NCBI GenBank assembly: GCA_016802295.1
Contig: JAESIW010000162.1
Span: 731,739-795,738, forward strand
From: Brachionus rotundiformis
Lineage: Eukaryota; Rotifera; Eurotatoria; Ploima; Brachionidae
Direction: 5' to 3'
Length of the DNA stretch: 64,000 bases
The notes below the pieces were generated by a model. The model was not told the origin of the DNA. It was given only the letters and a program-made list of their open reading frames with translations, and ran no database searches. The number at the start of each line of letters is the position of its first letter. Positions within the stretch are counted from its first letter, which is position 1. The position numbers and the translations under genes are program-made. Shown one piece after another: positions 53,201-64,000 of the stretch.

Positions 53201-54035
53201 CTGCAGCGAGAAAAAGAATTGGAAGAAAAGAGGCTAGCTTTGGAACAAAAGCGAGCCGAGTTTATCAAATCAACACAGAGTTTAATGATTGTCGAAGCGG
53301 ATAAAAAGGCCGCCAAAAAGAGATCCAAAAAAGAAACTGATGAAGTGGTCAGCAGTGCCAGCGATTCGGACACCACTGAGATCAAGAGCTCCAAATCTAA
53401 AAAATCCAAGTCGAAAAAAAGACGAACTGCTGAGGTCAGTGACAATGACCAGGCCAGTCAAGACAGCAATGATGCCAAAATGTCCAAAAGTAAAAAGAAA
53501 AGCAAATCTAGAATGTAAGTTTATCTTTTATTTTTTTTATAAATTAGGTAAAATTTAAAATAATATTTTTTTTTAAAGCAAAAATTCAATATTGTCTGAT
53601 GATGAGGACACCCAAGAGGATTCAGATAATGAAAAATCGAAGAAGAAAAAGAAGAAAAAATCTAGCAAGTCCAAATCAAGACCAGAGTCGAGTAAAAAGA
53701 GTGGAGGAGATTACAAGTCAAGAGAATACATTTCGTCATCAGATGACGATGATGAACCAAAGAATGCTGGCACCGGTGATGATAGTACCAATCAAGATAC
53801 GCAAGATAACTTAAGTGACATTGAAAATGCGGATGAAACAATGCAGAATGCCGAGGATATTGAACAAGAGGCCGAAGAACAGGAACCAACTGAGCAAGAG
53901 AATAACCACGAAGAACAAAGTAACCAGGATGAAGATGAAAATGAAAACGAGCACGATCAAGAAGAAGAAGCAAATGGATCTTTGGTCCAAGAAGAGCCTC
54001 AACCTTCTGATGATGATGATGATGATAATCAATAA
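47292..54035 (+). CDS. CTR9: CTR9, PAF1 complex TPR subunit
   Basis: Exons 47292-49281, 52596-53514 and 53579-54035 total 3366 nt, 1121 residues (human 1173). It begins with SIEIPLKDSDEVIELGLDQLP, then about 15 TPR repeats (for example KASIAFNKKDYKASLNYYKKAL). The first intron splits ANGVGCVLAHK-G/LLNEARDIFAQVREATADF, one of the most conserved stretches. Then comes a charged coiled coil and a Lys/Ser then Asp/Glu-rich tail, as in the family. CTR9 scaffolds the Paf1 complex on RNA polymerase II and promotes H2B ubiquitylation and H3K4/K36 methylation. Exon 1 is GC-rich. Intron 1 is 3314 bp, by far the longest here, and holds nested transposons. Intron 2 is 64 bp. Confidence 0.96.
50657..50919. 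mobile_element. hAT-type MITE
   Basis: Ends TAGGGTTGGGAAACCGGTT and (reverse complement of right end) TAGTGATGGTAAACCGGTT. It is flanked by AGTGTGGT and AATGTGGT, an 8-bp target duplication with one difference, as hAT elements make. Several AACCGGTT subrepeats lie inside each end. It is inserted precisely within the LINE reading frame. Confidence 0.8.
51171..51384. mobile_element. MITE with ends CCTTGCAAATAAGTGCCCCC, copy 2
   Basis: 214 bp. Left TACCGTAAACCCTTGCAAAT, right ATTTGCAAGGGAATACGGTA, outermost TA probably duplicated on insertion. Middle is non-coding. It interrupts the LINE polymerase, so it is younger than the LINE. Confidence 0.85.
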
Positions 54036-55233
54036 TTCAATCGAATTTTAGAAATATTTTTGTTAATTTTTCAAAATTGTTGTGTAATACGTATAAATAA
54101 TTAATAAAATTAATATAGATTGCTTTTTTTATTTAAATAAGTACTTAAAACTTTAATATTAAAAAAAAATTAAGCCCTTGTAATTTTCATCATATAGTCT
54201 ATTGGCATGGCATCTTTATAGCTAGTAACCCAGATATTTGCACTGAGGAACAACACAGAACAAAGTCTTGAATGGAATATCCCATTGTTCCTGAACTTAA
54301 TTTACTTCAAGAAAGTATTTGAAAGAATACACAGAGAAATACTCTGGGCCAAGTTAATAATTGAGTTATTATGGTCTGCCATAGAAGATAGTTAACTTTA
54401 TGAAATTTTTAAAAATGTTTTCTCTCTCACACTATTGCTAATTCTCATTTACTCAGTATCATGCCAAAAAATTGCCACTAAGAACCAAATTGAATACCAA
54501 GATCAATGGTACAAAAATCAACCGACCATTTCAAAGAAAAGCACTAATGTATGGAAGAGATTTACGGAGAATGTTTGAGATTGATAAAAAAGACCGAAGA
54601 TGTTCCACACTGGAAAGCTAGGAGATGGATTTAGGTGAAATATGGCCTGAGACATTGTCAAATGATAAACTATGTAGGAGTAAAAACTTAAATCCACTAA
54701 GGTGACTTGGATATTATCTTGGAATGATGGAAACACCAAACAAACCCATTCAATGGACACAAGACTAACTTTTATTATTATTGCCTTATATTTATTCTTT
54801 TTTCACCTACATGTATTTAAAATATAATTAAAAAAAAAAAAGGTTTTAGTCACAGGCATTTAAATCTTGCTAATAGTTGTATCAACCAAGAAAAAGTAAA
54901 AAAATATTCTTATTAAAATAAAATCTTTTAATTGAAACTGACTATCTTAGACCAAAATAATCTGTAATTCTTATATTAGTCAATTATAATTTTTATTATT
55001 TATTATTAATTACATTTTATTTTTAATAAATTGATCAGGAACTAGCGAACAAATATCATCGCTAATTATTTAAAAACAAATTTGCTAATAATTTTTGGCC
55101 AAAATTAAGGAAAATTTGAAAAAAAATCTTTAAATATATTCAAAATTTAAGTTATATTAGTAAATTTATAATTAGGAGCAACTAATGATTATAAATTACG
55201 CATAATTTTAAGTTTTATTAAATTTTTGGGAGA
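54036..55233. other. Intergenic with possible retroelement debris
   Basis: About 54230-54400 reads in parts as LLQESI.KNTQRNTLG or, in another frame, KVFERIHREILWAK, which recalls the FDSIHREILW motif of non-LTR polymerases. About 54690-54750 reads VTWILSWNDGNTKQ, recalling the endonuclease motif TW.SPDG.T.NQIDH. The two are in the reverse of the usual order, so I rate this weakly. The remainder is AT-rich. Confidence 0.35.
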
Positions 55234-57058
55234 ATGTCGAAAAAAATTTTAGTACCATTACTTGTTGGTGGTCTTGCATTTTATGGTCATCTTTACACTA
55301 GTAAAAAAAAGCCAAGCTTAGACCTTACCAATAAACAAAATTTGTTGATTCATTTTAAACTAAATTGTGAACAAACAGCTCTTCTAAGTAAACAAATTTC
55401 AGATTTTACACATAAAAATCTTTGCTCTAGTATAAAAAATTCTGAATTTTTATTGTCCAATATAAAGAATAAAACTGATCTAATCAAGGTACATGTAAAA
55501 AAAATTTGCAAAAAATTACTTTTTTTATCTTTTAAGTTTTATTTGAATTTACACAAAGATCCAAATCATGAAGACTTTTTTGCTGAGTTGGTATCTGATT
55601 GGCAAAGAGTTGATCAAAAATGGAAGCCTATTACGATGCATATTAAATTTAAAACTGATAAATCATGGTCAAAATTTTATGATGATGTTAAAATTAATGA
55701 CAAAATTTCCGAATATAGTCTGGAAAAAATAAAATCTTCAATTTTGCTACATGGTAAAAATTTTGATACCCAGATCAAGCAAAAATTCTCCATTCTATGT
55801 AACTTATTTAAACTAGATTCGGACAAATTGCTTGACCAAGTAGCCAATGAAGCACACATTTTAGAAGGAATCGATTTTCTTTTAAAAGATACCAAAATAA
55901 TAGAAACTTTGGGTCCACCTATTTGTTTACCATTTTTATATTTCAATTCATTTGATGCTGATTTAAATTATTGTGTAATTTTTATATTAAAAATTTAGAG
56001 TTAAAAATTATATTCAATTTGACAAAAGGCAAAAATAAGGGTCGATGGTCAATTAAAAAGTGCTGATTTTTTAATTAATGTTGATAAAGGAGAATTGGAG
56101 AGTTTGTTTTTAGTTTATGATTTAGATGATTGGGGATTTTCAAATCGTCAAATAAAACCAAATAGTGACCCTTTTGAATGCATTAAAAATAGACCTGGTA
56201 AATAGGTTAATTAGTTTATTTTTTTAATTTTTAATTGGCAAAAATAATAATAGTAATAATACTCAAGCTACGGCGGGTTATCCCTAATAAAAATCCATAC
56301 AGGGATCGCTATGGTAGCTTTCCGACAGTGATTTGGTCAGCCGTTTTCTTAACCAAGTTCTTTGTACCCGCTTTGATTCCTTCAGGAGGAAATCAGTTCC
56401 ATTGTCTAATACTTTGTTAAGTATAAAATGCTTTCCTTGGTTGATTTTCGTAAATTGCTTGACCATTCTGTGCTGGTACCTTCTTATACCCCTCGCTGAA
56501 CCAATCTAGCTATTTAATTGGTATTTATTCAAAAGCCATCCAGGATAAATACTAAAAAGAATAAGTTAATTGATTTTTCGATTTTGATAATATTTATTTT
56601 ATTTTTTTATAAAAAAAGTTTTTATTTTATCGCTATTTAGCACCTAATTTAGTTGATTAATACAAAAAATTTTATTTTATTTTCAATTGTAATTTAATCT
56701 TTTTTATCTAGATACAACTGAATGGTTTAAAATATTCAAAAAAATTGAAATAAAAAAAATTATTTGGAAAAAAGTTCTCTCAAATGGTCACATAATGGAT
56801 ACAATTGGTGAACCTGTTGAATTTAAGTATATAATTGATAGTGATGATTTGAAGCAAAAAAATAGTGCAACTGTACGAGTGCTTACATTTGGTCGTAAAA
56901 ATAAGGGCGAACTTGCCATAAAAATAGACAAAAAGTCTGATGGTCAAACGTAAGAGAAAATATGAAAGAAATAAAATTATTGTTAACTACTTTATAAATT
57001 AAGCTGGAAAATTAATGAAACCAAGTTCAATTTTAGATGGAATTCTGAAGAAAATTGA
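55234..57058 (+). CDS. Putative mitochondrial protein with two Coa1-like segments
   Basis: Exons 55234-55974, 56029-56197, 56712-56949 and 57004-57058 join in frame to 1203 nt, 400 residues. The N terminus is a short Lys-flanked hydrophobic stretch (ILVPLLVGGLAFYGHLY) suitable as an inner-membrane anchor. Near residue 212 it has FLLKDTKIIETLGPPI, then VDGQLKSADFLINVDKGE. Further on, VLSNGHIMDTIGEPV, then ATVRVLTFGRKNKGELAIKI and WKI. Both resemble the Coa1/Tim21-type pattern (LxxdpxvxexLGxPI ... xVxGxxgxGxLxV). Coa1 family proteins assist cytochrome oxidase assembly. The similarity is by eye and needs a profile search. Intron 2 (514 bp) contains an antisense LINE tail. Confidence 0.6.
56265..56530 (-). 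mobile_element. LINE 3' tail fragment in intron
   Basis: On the minus strand the frame reads RRYQHRMVKQFTKINQGKHF, then LNKVLDNGTDFLLKESKRVQ and SLSESYHSDPCMD, resembling the C terminus of non-LTR polymerases (..RKHFL.NRV...W..LP...V). One short frame of 60 codons remains open. Confidence 0.55.
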
Positions 57059-57887
57059 TAATTTGATATATTAATATATCAAATTAGATGATTATGATTA
57101 AAAATTATCTATTGAGTATGAGCTGAGAAAAAAGTTGGAATTTTTTCCAAAAACATTAACCATAAGCATCTTGAGTCATCAATAAAAATCATTATTATCA
57201 AACCTTATATGTGATAAATTTTATCTTAAGTAAAGTTCGCATACCTTTTTAAAGTAAATTATTAAACATTTAAAATATTGATGATAGAAATTTCTAAAAA
57301 AGTTTAAAAGAATTTTAATTATTTTTGGTCATTGTAAATAAGTCCTCGTACATCAGCAAATTTCTTGAAAACAAATATTATCTTATAAGAAAGAGAAAAT
57401 TTTTTCTTAATTTTTAATTTAAAGTATTTCTTTCAGATTTCGATTAACTAGAATATTTTATTAAAAGTTTGATGATTATTTTCTAAAATTAAAAATGAAG
57501 TGGTTAACTTTTAGATGCTGGTAGAAAATAATGAATTTCAATTTAGATTAGATAGAAATCAAAGTCTTTTAATAAATTAAATTTTTTTACTTGATAAAAT
57601 TTTTAAATTTTAAAGACGCTCTTAAATCTAAAGGTTTAATTTTATTGTTATTATCGTTATTATCATCGCAATTAATCTTTATATTAAAAAAATACGAGTT
57701 ATAACTTTTGATAATTTTCTTGAATTTTGGTACTTAAACAAGATTAATAGAAAATTTTTCAAATGAGCTCCAATAAATAATGATTTATAATTAAGAAATT
57801 TCTTTAAAAAATTAAAAGATCGCCATAATAAATTTTATTTTTATTTATTTTTTAAAGCTTTATATCATAAAAAATGGTAACAATTGG
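57059..57887. other. Intergenic, AT-rich
   Basis: 3' flank of the Coa1-like gene and then low-complexity DNA. Nothing recognisable. Confidence 0.35.
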
Positions 57888-59584
57888 ACAGTATGTTGCA
57901 AAAGCTTAGAAATTTTTTTTTTTCGTTAACAAAAGAATTGTTTTTGCATATATAATAGGCGAGAAAATAAAAAAAGCGGTTTTTTTTTCAAATTTTTATT
58001 TGTCATCAATCCAAAAAAAATTAAGTGAAAAAAAAAATCCCAAATAAAAATACAAAAGAAAAAATGGACACAATAAATTTAAAAAAAAAAACGGCTTAAA
58101 GGTTTAGAAATTTTTACAATGAAGAAATTTTAATATTTAAAATGACCGCCTTTGGATTTATAACAAGCCAAAACTCTTTTTGGCATAGATTCAATCAACT
58201 TTTGTACGTACTCAGTCGGAATCTTAAACCACTCTTAGTGTAAAACCTCTTTTAAATGCTCGATAGAGGTTATCTTTGTGTTTACCATTTTGGCATCCAT
58301 GTATGACCATAGGTTTTTGATTGGGTTGAGATCTGGTGAACGGGCACACCATGGCTGAACCTCAATATTCTGTTCTTTCAACCAGTCCCTTACTCAGTGG
58401 ATAGTATGTGCCGAAGCGCCATCTTGCTGAAAAATCCAAGGGTCGTCTGGCTCAAATAGCAGTTCAACAGATGGTAAAAGGTTGTTTTCCAAGGTGTTGA
58501 TGTAGACAAATTGATTAATTCGTCCTGTATAAATGTTGCTTATACCAGTGCCTTTGAAGGAAATGCATTTCCAAAAACCAGCTGACTCTCCACCGTTTTG
58601 TAACCTTGGTATACAGAACTTCAGATGAAACTTTTAATTCATTTTTAAACTTTTTTACGATTACTCTTGACTTCCGATTGAAGACCTCAAAATTGGACTC
58701 GTCACTGAAGATAATTCTGGACCAATTATTAATTGTCCAATTAAGTCTCTGTTTACACCACTTATATCTTTTTTGTCAATCTCTTATGGTTAAAATGGGT
58801 TTTCTGACCGCTGTGTCGGATTCTAAACCTTTTTTTTGAGAAATCTCATTACAGTAGACTTACTTATCCTAACCCCTTGATTCTTAGAATTAAAATCAGT
58901 GGCGAGTTTTTGATAGCTAGATGTAGGGTCTTTTCTTATCTCTAAAAATGTAATTTTCATCCCTATAAGTCAACTTCCGAGGTCTGCCAGAACGGCTTCG
59001 ATCAGACACAGTACCAGTCTCTTCATATCGTTTTTTAGTTACATTTCGGAGATACACCTAACATGTTGGCTATCTCATTTTGCTTTTTATCTCCACTTTT
59101 TAGCAGATCCCCGATCTGCCATTTTAGTGGGCTAGTGACGTTTTTTTTACCCATTTTTTGGTAATCATTTTTAGGCAAAATTAAGATTTTTTGGTTAAGT
59201 TATTTTGAAAAGACGAAAGTAGTTGGAGAGTATTTATTTTAAGCAGTTTAAGAGCACAATTTAATCAAAACTAGAAGCTATTTAAGAATTAATCATAAAG
59301 GTGTGAAAAAAGGTAGCTATGGTTGCTAAAACTTTAGGTTTACCCGAATTTCTAAACTTTTGCACCGAATTTTATTTTATATTTTTAGAGGAAGTTTTTT
59401 CATTATAAATATTTAAAAGTTAATTATATTTTTATTCCCAGTGTCATATATCAAATTGTAGAGAAAAAAAATTCTACAAATTAGTGCTTTTATTTTTTTC
59501 AATTTAAATTTTTCGTAAAATACAACAAGTAAACAATTTAAGATAAATAAAATAACCAATTTCTAAACTTTTGCAACATACTGT
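57888..59584 (-). mobile_element. Tc1-family DNA transposon, inactivated
   Basis: About 1.7 kb with ends CAGTATGTTGCAAAAG at 57889 and its reverse complement ending at 59583; the similarity continues with TTTAGAAATT. On the minus strand the transposase starts near 59156 with MGKKNVTSPLKWQIGDLLK (DNA-binding helix-turn-helix), then GTVSDRSRSGRPRK, IIFSDESNFEVF (first catalytic Asp), and ends with PFTRSPDLNPI-like text, NLWSYMDAK and ESMPKRV at about 58340-58190, the third acidic block of a DD34E Tc1 enzyme. Frameshifts and stops disrupt it in several places. The N-terminal part could still bind DNA but the gene cannot encode a full protein. Confidence 0.88.
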
Positions 59585-60470
59585 AATAGGCAACGAAAGT
59601 TAGACCACTAGCAAGACACTAGGACCTATGGTAGCCGAATATTAATAACCAAATAAGTAATTTCTTGTTCGTCTTGACGAAAACACCAATTTTTATTTTA
59701 AAGCTTTTCTTGAAGTATACTGAAATTATTTTAGCCTTCCTCTCTATTCGACAAAAAGTTCCCTCTCTGACTGATTCTTGTGATTTGGCCGGGTTTTGCC
59801 AGTCATATTCTAAATTTGTTCAAACATAAATGCCACATAAAGCATTCTGTAATAGATAAGTACTTGAAAGCCTAGACAGAAACGAATATCATTCTATGTC
59901 ATGATCTTCATTTTCTTTCAATTTTCCACCTGAGTGTAAAATCTAATTTTCATCTATTTTATATCAATTTGAAGGAGAGAGTTAGTTTTTTTAAGAAACC
60001 ATTTTTTATCTTAAATTTGTATAAATAAGACAAAATTAAATTTTATTAAGTTTGTCATATTGCTATTTGATATCTTGAATAATTTTTCAACTAGAACTTT
60101 ATAAAATTCATTTTACCTTATTTGGCAATTTATAAAAGTATCCATACTCTTTTAAAGAATCTGGTCACGTACTTGATCCATAGAAAAGAAAAATCAAATT
60201 TCATTTTATGCAAAGAACAATAAAATGGTGACTTAATTTTTTGGTACCATTATTGAGCTAAAATAATTTTAAAAAATAATTTTTATAAATACACAAAAAT
60301 TAACTTTATTAAACACGTAATAGGTTAAAATTTAAATTTTTTAAAATTTTAAAGATATGAGTTTTATATGAATTTTTTAGAAAAAAAATAAACTATAATT
60401 AATATAAATTAAAATGAATAATAATATTTGCTAAAAATCATGAGCTGCGATATTTTTATAATTAAATAAA
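59585..60470. other. Intergenic between transposon and LZTR1
   Basis: AT-rich; no gene found. The last ~100 bases should carry the LZTR1 3' UTR and poly(A) signal on the minus strand. Confidence 0.35.
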
Positions 60471-63400
60471 TTAATTTTTATTGTCATCATTAATTAAGGT
60501 TAAAATATTTTGCAAGAGTAAATTAGAATTGTGCGATGTGCACGGAGAGCTCGATGGAGTTATAGAAGTAAAATGGGAGGAAAAGCTCGGCGAAGATGGC
60601 GTAGATGATACTTTTATCTGTTGGTTGGGTGGTGCGCTCAGATTTTGCGAGGTGGTGACAGAAATAGTCGGCTTTGGCGTGAACAACTTGCTTAGATCGG
60701 CAATTATGTCAAGCAACAGCTCTTTGGGCAGTTTTTTAATTCGGTTCGAGCTTGCCAACTCTGGAAAATTGTTGCGCACTATTTTCAAAGCAAAATTTTT
60801 CATATTTTCATCTTTTATCTTGTCAGCTGCTTCCAAAATCTAATTGAATAAAAATCTTTAAAAAAAATTTTTTCACTTAATTAAGTCTTACATCGAACAC
60901 ATTGCTTTTGGAAACATTGGCTTCCAAATTTTGTTTACAAAAAACGTGTAGCCTTAGATTGGAAAATTGAAAAAAGTGATTAGCTGAGAACAGATAGAGC
61001 GCATCTTGTGGTGGCATGTTCACATCATCAAAATAGATATAGCGAAGCAGAGATACACACGCTTGACGAGGCGGAACTGTGTCGCCAATAGTCATGAGTA
61101 CTTTTCGGTCTTTAGGCATGAATGAGCGGAAGTAGGCCTCAAAGTAGGCACATCTGGCAGCAAGTATGCACTTGTGGGAAAAAATTGGCTTGCTTTCGTT
61201 CAATATGATCAAAATGTCCGAGAATTCATTACCAATTTCGTTGAGTAAAAAATTTTCCAAGTCTTTTTCCAAACTAAAGCCTACACAACTTTTAATTAAA
61301 ATATTTAAAATTTTTTGTTTTTGTTTTTAATTTCACTTTTATCTGTTATTATGTCGTTTATTTGTTCACCAGTGCTTATCTTTTTGGGTGTTTGTCTAAG
61401 CCGGATAATTTCTACCATTAGTGAAGACTGCAGTTGTTCAAATTCTGTAAGCATTATGACTTGGTTGAAATTTATGTCTTTGGATAAGAATTTCATGCAC
61501 GTCTCCTAATACTAATTAGTAAAAAAATACAGATAGGTCGATTGGCATTTACTTTAAGATTTGTCAGGTTTAATGAATCGACGTACCGCAGAAGGCTTAG
61601 GACATTGGCACATGTAATAGATGAGTCACAAAATTGCTCACAAATGCTTTTCAATTTTGGTATCATAAACTAAACAATTAAAAAAAAAATTATCTAATAA
61701 TTTATCACCAATATTTAAAATTTTTAAGTTTTTGTAAAGATAATACTTAAGCTTTTATTCTGGCTTTATTTAACTGTATGATATCAAGCCAGAATGGTTG
61801 ATGCCCAATTTAAGTTTGGAATAAAATACATGGATATTTTTACAAATCTGGAAAATGAAATTGGCAAAAATTTAGGCTCCCAAGGAGATGTCTGAAACAG
61901 ATTTAATGATTTGCGGAAAAGCGTCATTTATTGTCCATTTAAACAACCATCTTTAATGGTATTTTTTTTCTGAATGTTGGAAAATGAGTAACAAGAACCA
62001 TCAAAAAGTCAAATTATTTCAAAAAGATAGCCTATAAAAATTATTGCCAAAGGAAGATGAACTATGGACAAGCAAAAATTGAAGAAAAATATGTTTTGAA
62101 GTTAGAACAAGAAGAAAACAGATATAAAAAAAAATAAAAATCAATTGTTAAATTATTTAAAATCTTATTAAAATAAAAATTTATGTCTAATATTTTCATT
62201 ATGTGAAATAATTACACAAAAAATATCATGAAAATATTTAAAAATTTTACACATAAAAAAAATTATTTAAATTTTTATTAAATTTGGTAAAATTCTTACT
62301 TGATTGGCAAGTTTGTATACATTTGCAACAAGTTTAAGTGTTTCAATCTCATTTTCTCTTCCTTCCAAGGAAACAATTCGATCTGTGTACAAAAATTCCA
62401 GTACCATTTTCAAAGCCTCGGCACTTTCTTCATTAATACGAATTTCAACAAACTCGTCCTGATTTAGACAAAACGGTGGTGACTTGATTTTGCGCTGTTC
62501 TTCCAAATTATACAGAGAATTGGTTGACGAGCTTGAACCAAGTGATACCAAAGCAAATAAAGTAGGTGGCGATGGTTTCAATTTATCCTTAGCATGCTTT
62601 ATAAGCTGTCGGAAGTGAGGAGACCGGCTGGCTACAATTGCACAATGCGCCAAAACTGTCTCATTCTGGTTAATTAACAAGTTAATTTTTGCTTGATGTA
62701 AATTTTAAATTTACATTGGAACAAATAAACTTCAGATCACAGAACATTTCTTTTTTTAAAATTCTATAAAAGTCATCCTTGAGAGTACACTTGGGCTGAT
62801 TGGGAAGCTTAAATCTGAAAAGCTCATTACTGCGAGTATTCTGGTCTCCATTTCCGCCAAAAACATACAGGTGTTCATTTTGAACACTGGCAGCTAGGAA
62901 CGAGCGTCCACTAGGTACCTTAAATTTTTTTTAAAGACAAGAAAATAGTTTGTTAATTGTTTAGTACCAATGACTTTCCATGCATGGTAATTATGTTCCA
63001 AGTTTTTGTCTCCAAGTCAAAACAGTACACATCATGAAAAAAGCTATTGCCCAAAAATCCACCATAAATGTAGAGATGGTTATGATGGGCAACCATTATG
63101 TGTCCAGAGCGCCTCTCTGGCGGTGAGCTAGTCCCGCGCAGGATAAAATTGGACGATATTTTAGACCAACTTGGAAAAAAATCTAATAATCAATTTTTCT
63201 ACACATTAAGCAAAAATACTATGAAGTTTTGAAATCAAATTTAAAAAGTAAATTAGACGTTTTTGCGCCACTTTGACCAGAAAAAAGATACATTGCATCT
63301 TGAACAACTGCAACTGGAAAATTACAAACTGTTGATGGTTGGTCACCTGATTGTTCCACTTCGACCCAAGTTTTTGACGAATTTTGTGCTGAATTTAACT

Positions 63401-63515
63401 GAATGTGCCACAAATCGTTCAATCTTGCATTGCCATCGTAGCCGGCAAATATCCACAATTTGTGGTCGTAGACTACTGCCCCATGAGCGGCTCTTGGACA
63501 AGGCGCACTAAACAA
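60471..63515 (-). CDS. LZTR1: LZTR1-like Kelch-BTB-BACK adaptor, 5' part outside or unresolved
   Basis: Exons on the minus strand from about 63509 leftward. The N-terminal part visible starts APCPRAAHGAVVYDHKLWIFAGYDGNARLNDLW, the third Kelch repeat of human LZTR1, then CNFPVAVVQDAMYLFSGQSGAK, HNHLYIYGGF and NEHLYVFGGNG. BTB1 (about 62690-62290) has LAHCAIVASRSPHFRQLI. BACK1 spans about 61670-61305 with FNQVIMLTEFEQLQSSLMVEIIRLRQ. BTB2 (61272-60885) has SHKCILAARCAYFEAYFRSFMP and NMPPQDALYLFSANHF, and BACK2 ends at 60471. LZTR1 is a cullin-3 adaptor that drives ubiquitylation of RIT1 and RAS proteins on endomembranes. A 590-bp gap between BTB1 and BACK1 exons is the longest intron. The first Kelch repeats must lie beyond 63516. 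Confidence 0.92.
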
Positions 63516-64000
63516 AAAATTATTTATTTGATAATTTAATACTTTAGGAATTAAGTAAAATTTCTATTTTCTAGCATTTTCTTTCTCAAACAATTTAATT
63601 TTTATTAAATCATATAAAAATTTGATCTAACAGAGTGATGCTAATTCTGGATTTGTCCATACTGTGAGAATTGGAAGTGGAAGACGAGCCAAAATGTGGT
63701 CTACTCAAACTAAAGTGACTAGATAACCATAAAGAAGTAAATAAACAAGATAAAAAAATGTAAAAAATTTTGATTCAGGTATGTAAGAATAATTGGAAAG
63801 CTAAACACATAATTACTTTATGTGGAAAAATACCATTAAGATCAGAATTTGTTATCTATACTTAAAATTAAATTTAGTTCTATATCCAAAAAATTTGAGC
63901 GCTTCTGTCCTTGGGAACTGAGTGAAGATGTTAATTGGAACCAGTTAATTCAAGGTGAATAATTTTTGCCCAAATTCTTTTTCTTATTTAACTAGATTTT
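63516..64000. other. Unresolved edge region, coding-like exons
   Basis: On the plus strand, candidate exons read ANSGFVHTVRIGSGRRAKMWS (about 63640-63720), VCKNNWKAKHIITLCGKIPL (about 63780-63850) and FERFCPWELSEDVNWNQLIQ (about 63895-63950), each near AG and GT sites. On the minus strand the first of these reads SLSRPHFGSSSTSNSH, which could instead be an LZTR1 exon. I cannot decide and recognise neither. Confidence 0.25.

Noticed and set aside
53592..54051. Separate acidic protein starting at 53592
   Set aside because: It is the third CTR9 exon; the splice 53514/53579 restores the frame and matches the family's acidic tail.
58606..58839. 77-codon plus-strand frame within the Tc1 element
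   Set aside because: It is antisense to the transposase, whose motifs are clear on the minus strand.

Overview
The window reads as nuclear DNA of a small, AT-rich animal genome. The genes use the standard code, have mostly short introns of about 45-60 nt with GT-AG ends, and include families typical of animals: a C5orf34 homologue, LZTR1, ARV1, FZR1/Cdh1, TRMT2A, C1GALT1-like transferases and a Ly6/uPAR-domain protein. Gene density, base composition and intron size would suit a rotifer or a similar compact invertebrate, but that placement is a guess. I reconstructed several gene models by eye. Those where I summed the exons (C5orf34, ARV1, UTP21, IST1, CTR9, ISOC, the Ly6 gene and the Coa1-like gene) give lengths divisible by three.

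Layout. 1-3 kb: a GC-richer, intronless ADP/ATP carrier. 3.8-8.9 kb: a large palindrome carrying Tyr-rich microprotein genes and tRNA-Arg genes. A truncated LINE sits in one arm, and a three-exon Ly6/uPAR gene plus a U3 snoRNA relic lie in the spacer. 8.9-16 kb: C5orf34 homologue (-), ARV1 (+) and UTP21/WDR36 (-). 16.5-18.5 kb: a GRDP/DUF1399 protein. 18.5-21.2 kb: cassette A. 21.4-22.5 kb: IST1. 24.6-27 kb: a 89-bp tandem repeat followed by intronless FZR1/Cdh1. 27.3-29.8 kb: LINE and MITE debris. 31.3-32.9 kb: an unrecognised gene. 33.2-36.5 kb: cassette B. 36.9-41.3 kb: an isochorismatase-like gene (+) and TRMT2A (-). 42.5-45.5 kb: cassette C. 47.3-54 kb: CTR9, with a 3.3-kb intron full of nested transposons. 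55.2-57.1 kb: a protein with two Coa1-like segments. 57.9-59.6 kb: a dead Tc1 transposon. 60.5-63.5 kb and onward: LZTR1.

The most unusual structure is a dispersed cassette present three times intact or nearly so, plus one eroded copy. Each holds a C1GALT1-like galactosyltransferase gene, a U3 snoRNA gene, a tRNA-Arg(UCU) gene and a head-to-head pair of 40-residue Tyr-rich microprotein genes driven by a shared divergent TATA promoter. Nine microprotein copies occur in the window, all exactly 123 nt, all followed by the palindrome TTGATGCATCAA that runs into an AATAAA signal. In cassette A the microprotein pair lies in the opposite orientation to cassettes B and C while its flanks stay collinear, which suggests flip-flop inversion between the inverted gene copies. 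The U3 genes and UTP21 both belong to the SSU processome, but their proximity is probably coincidental.
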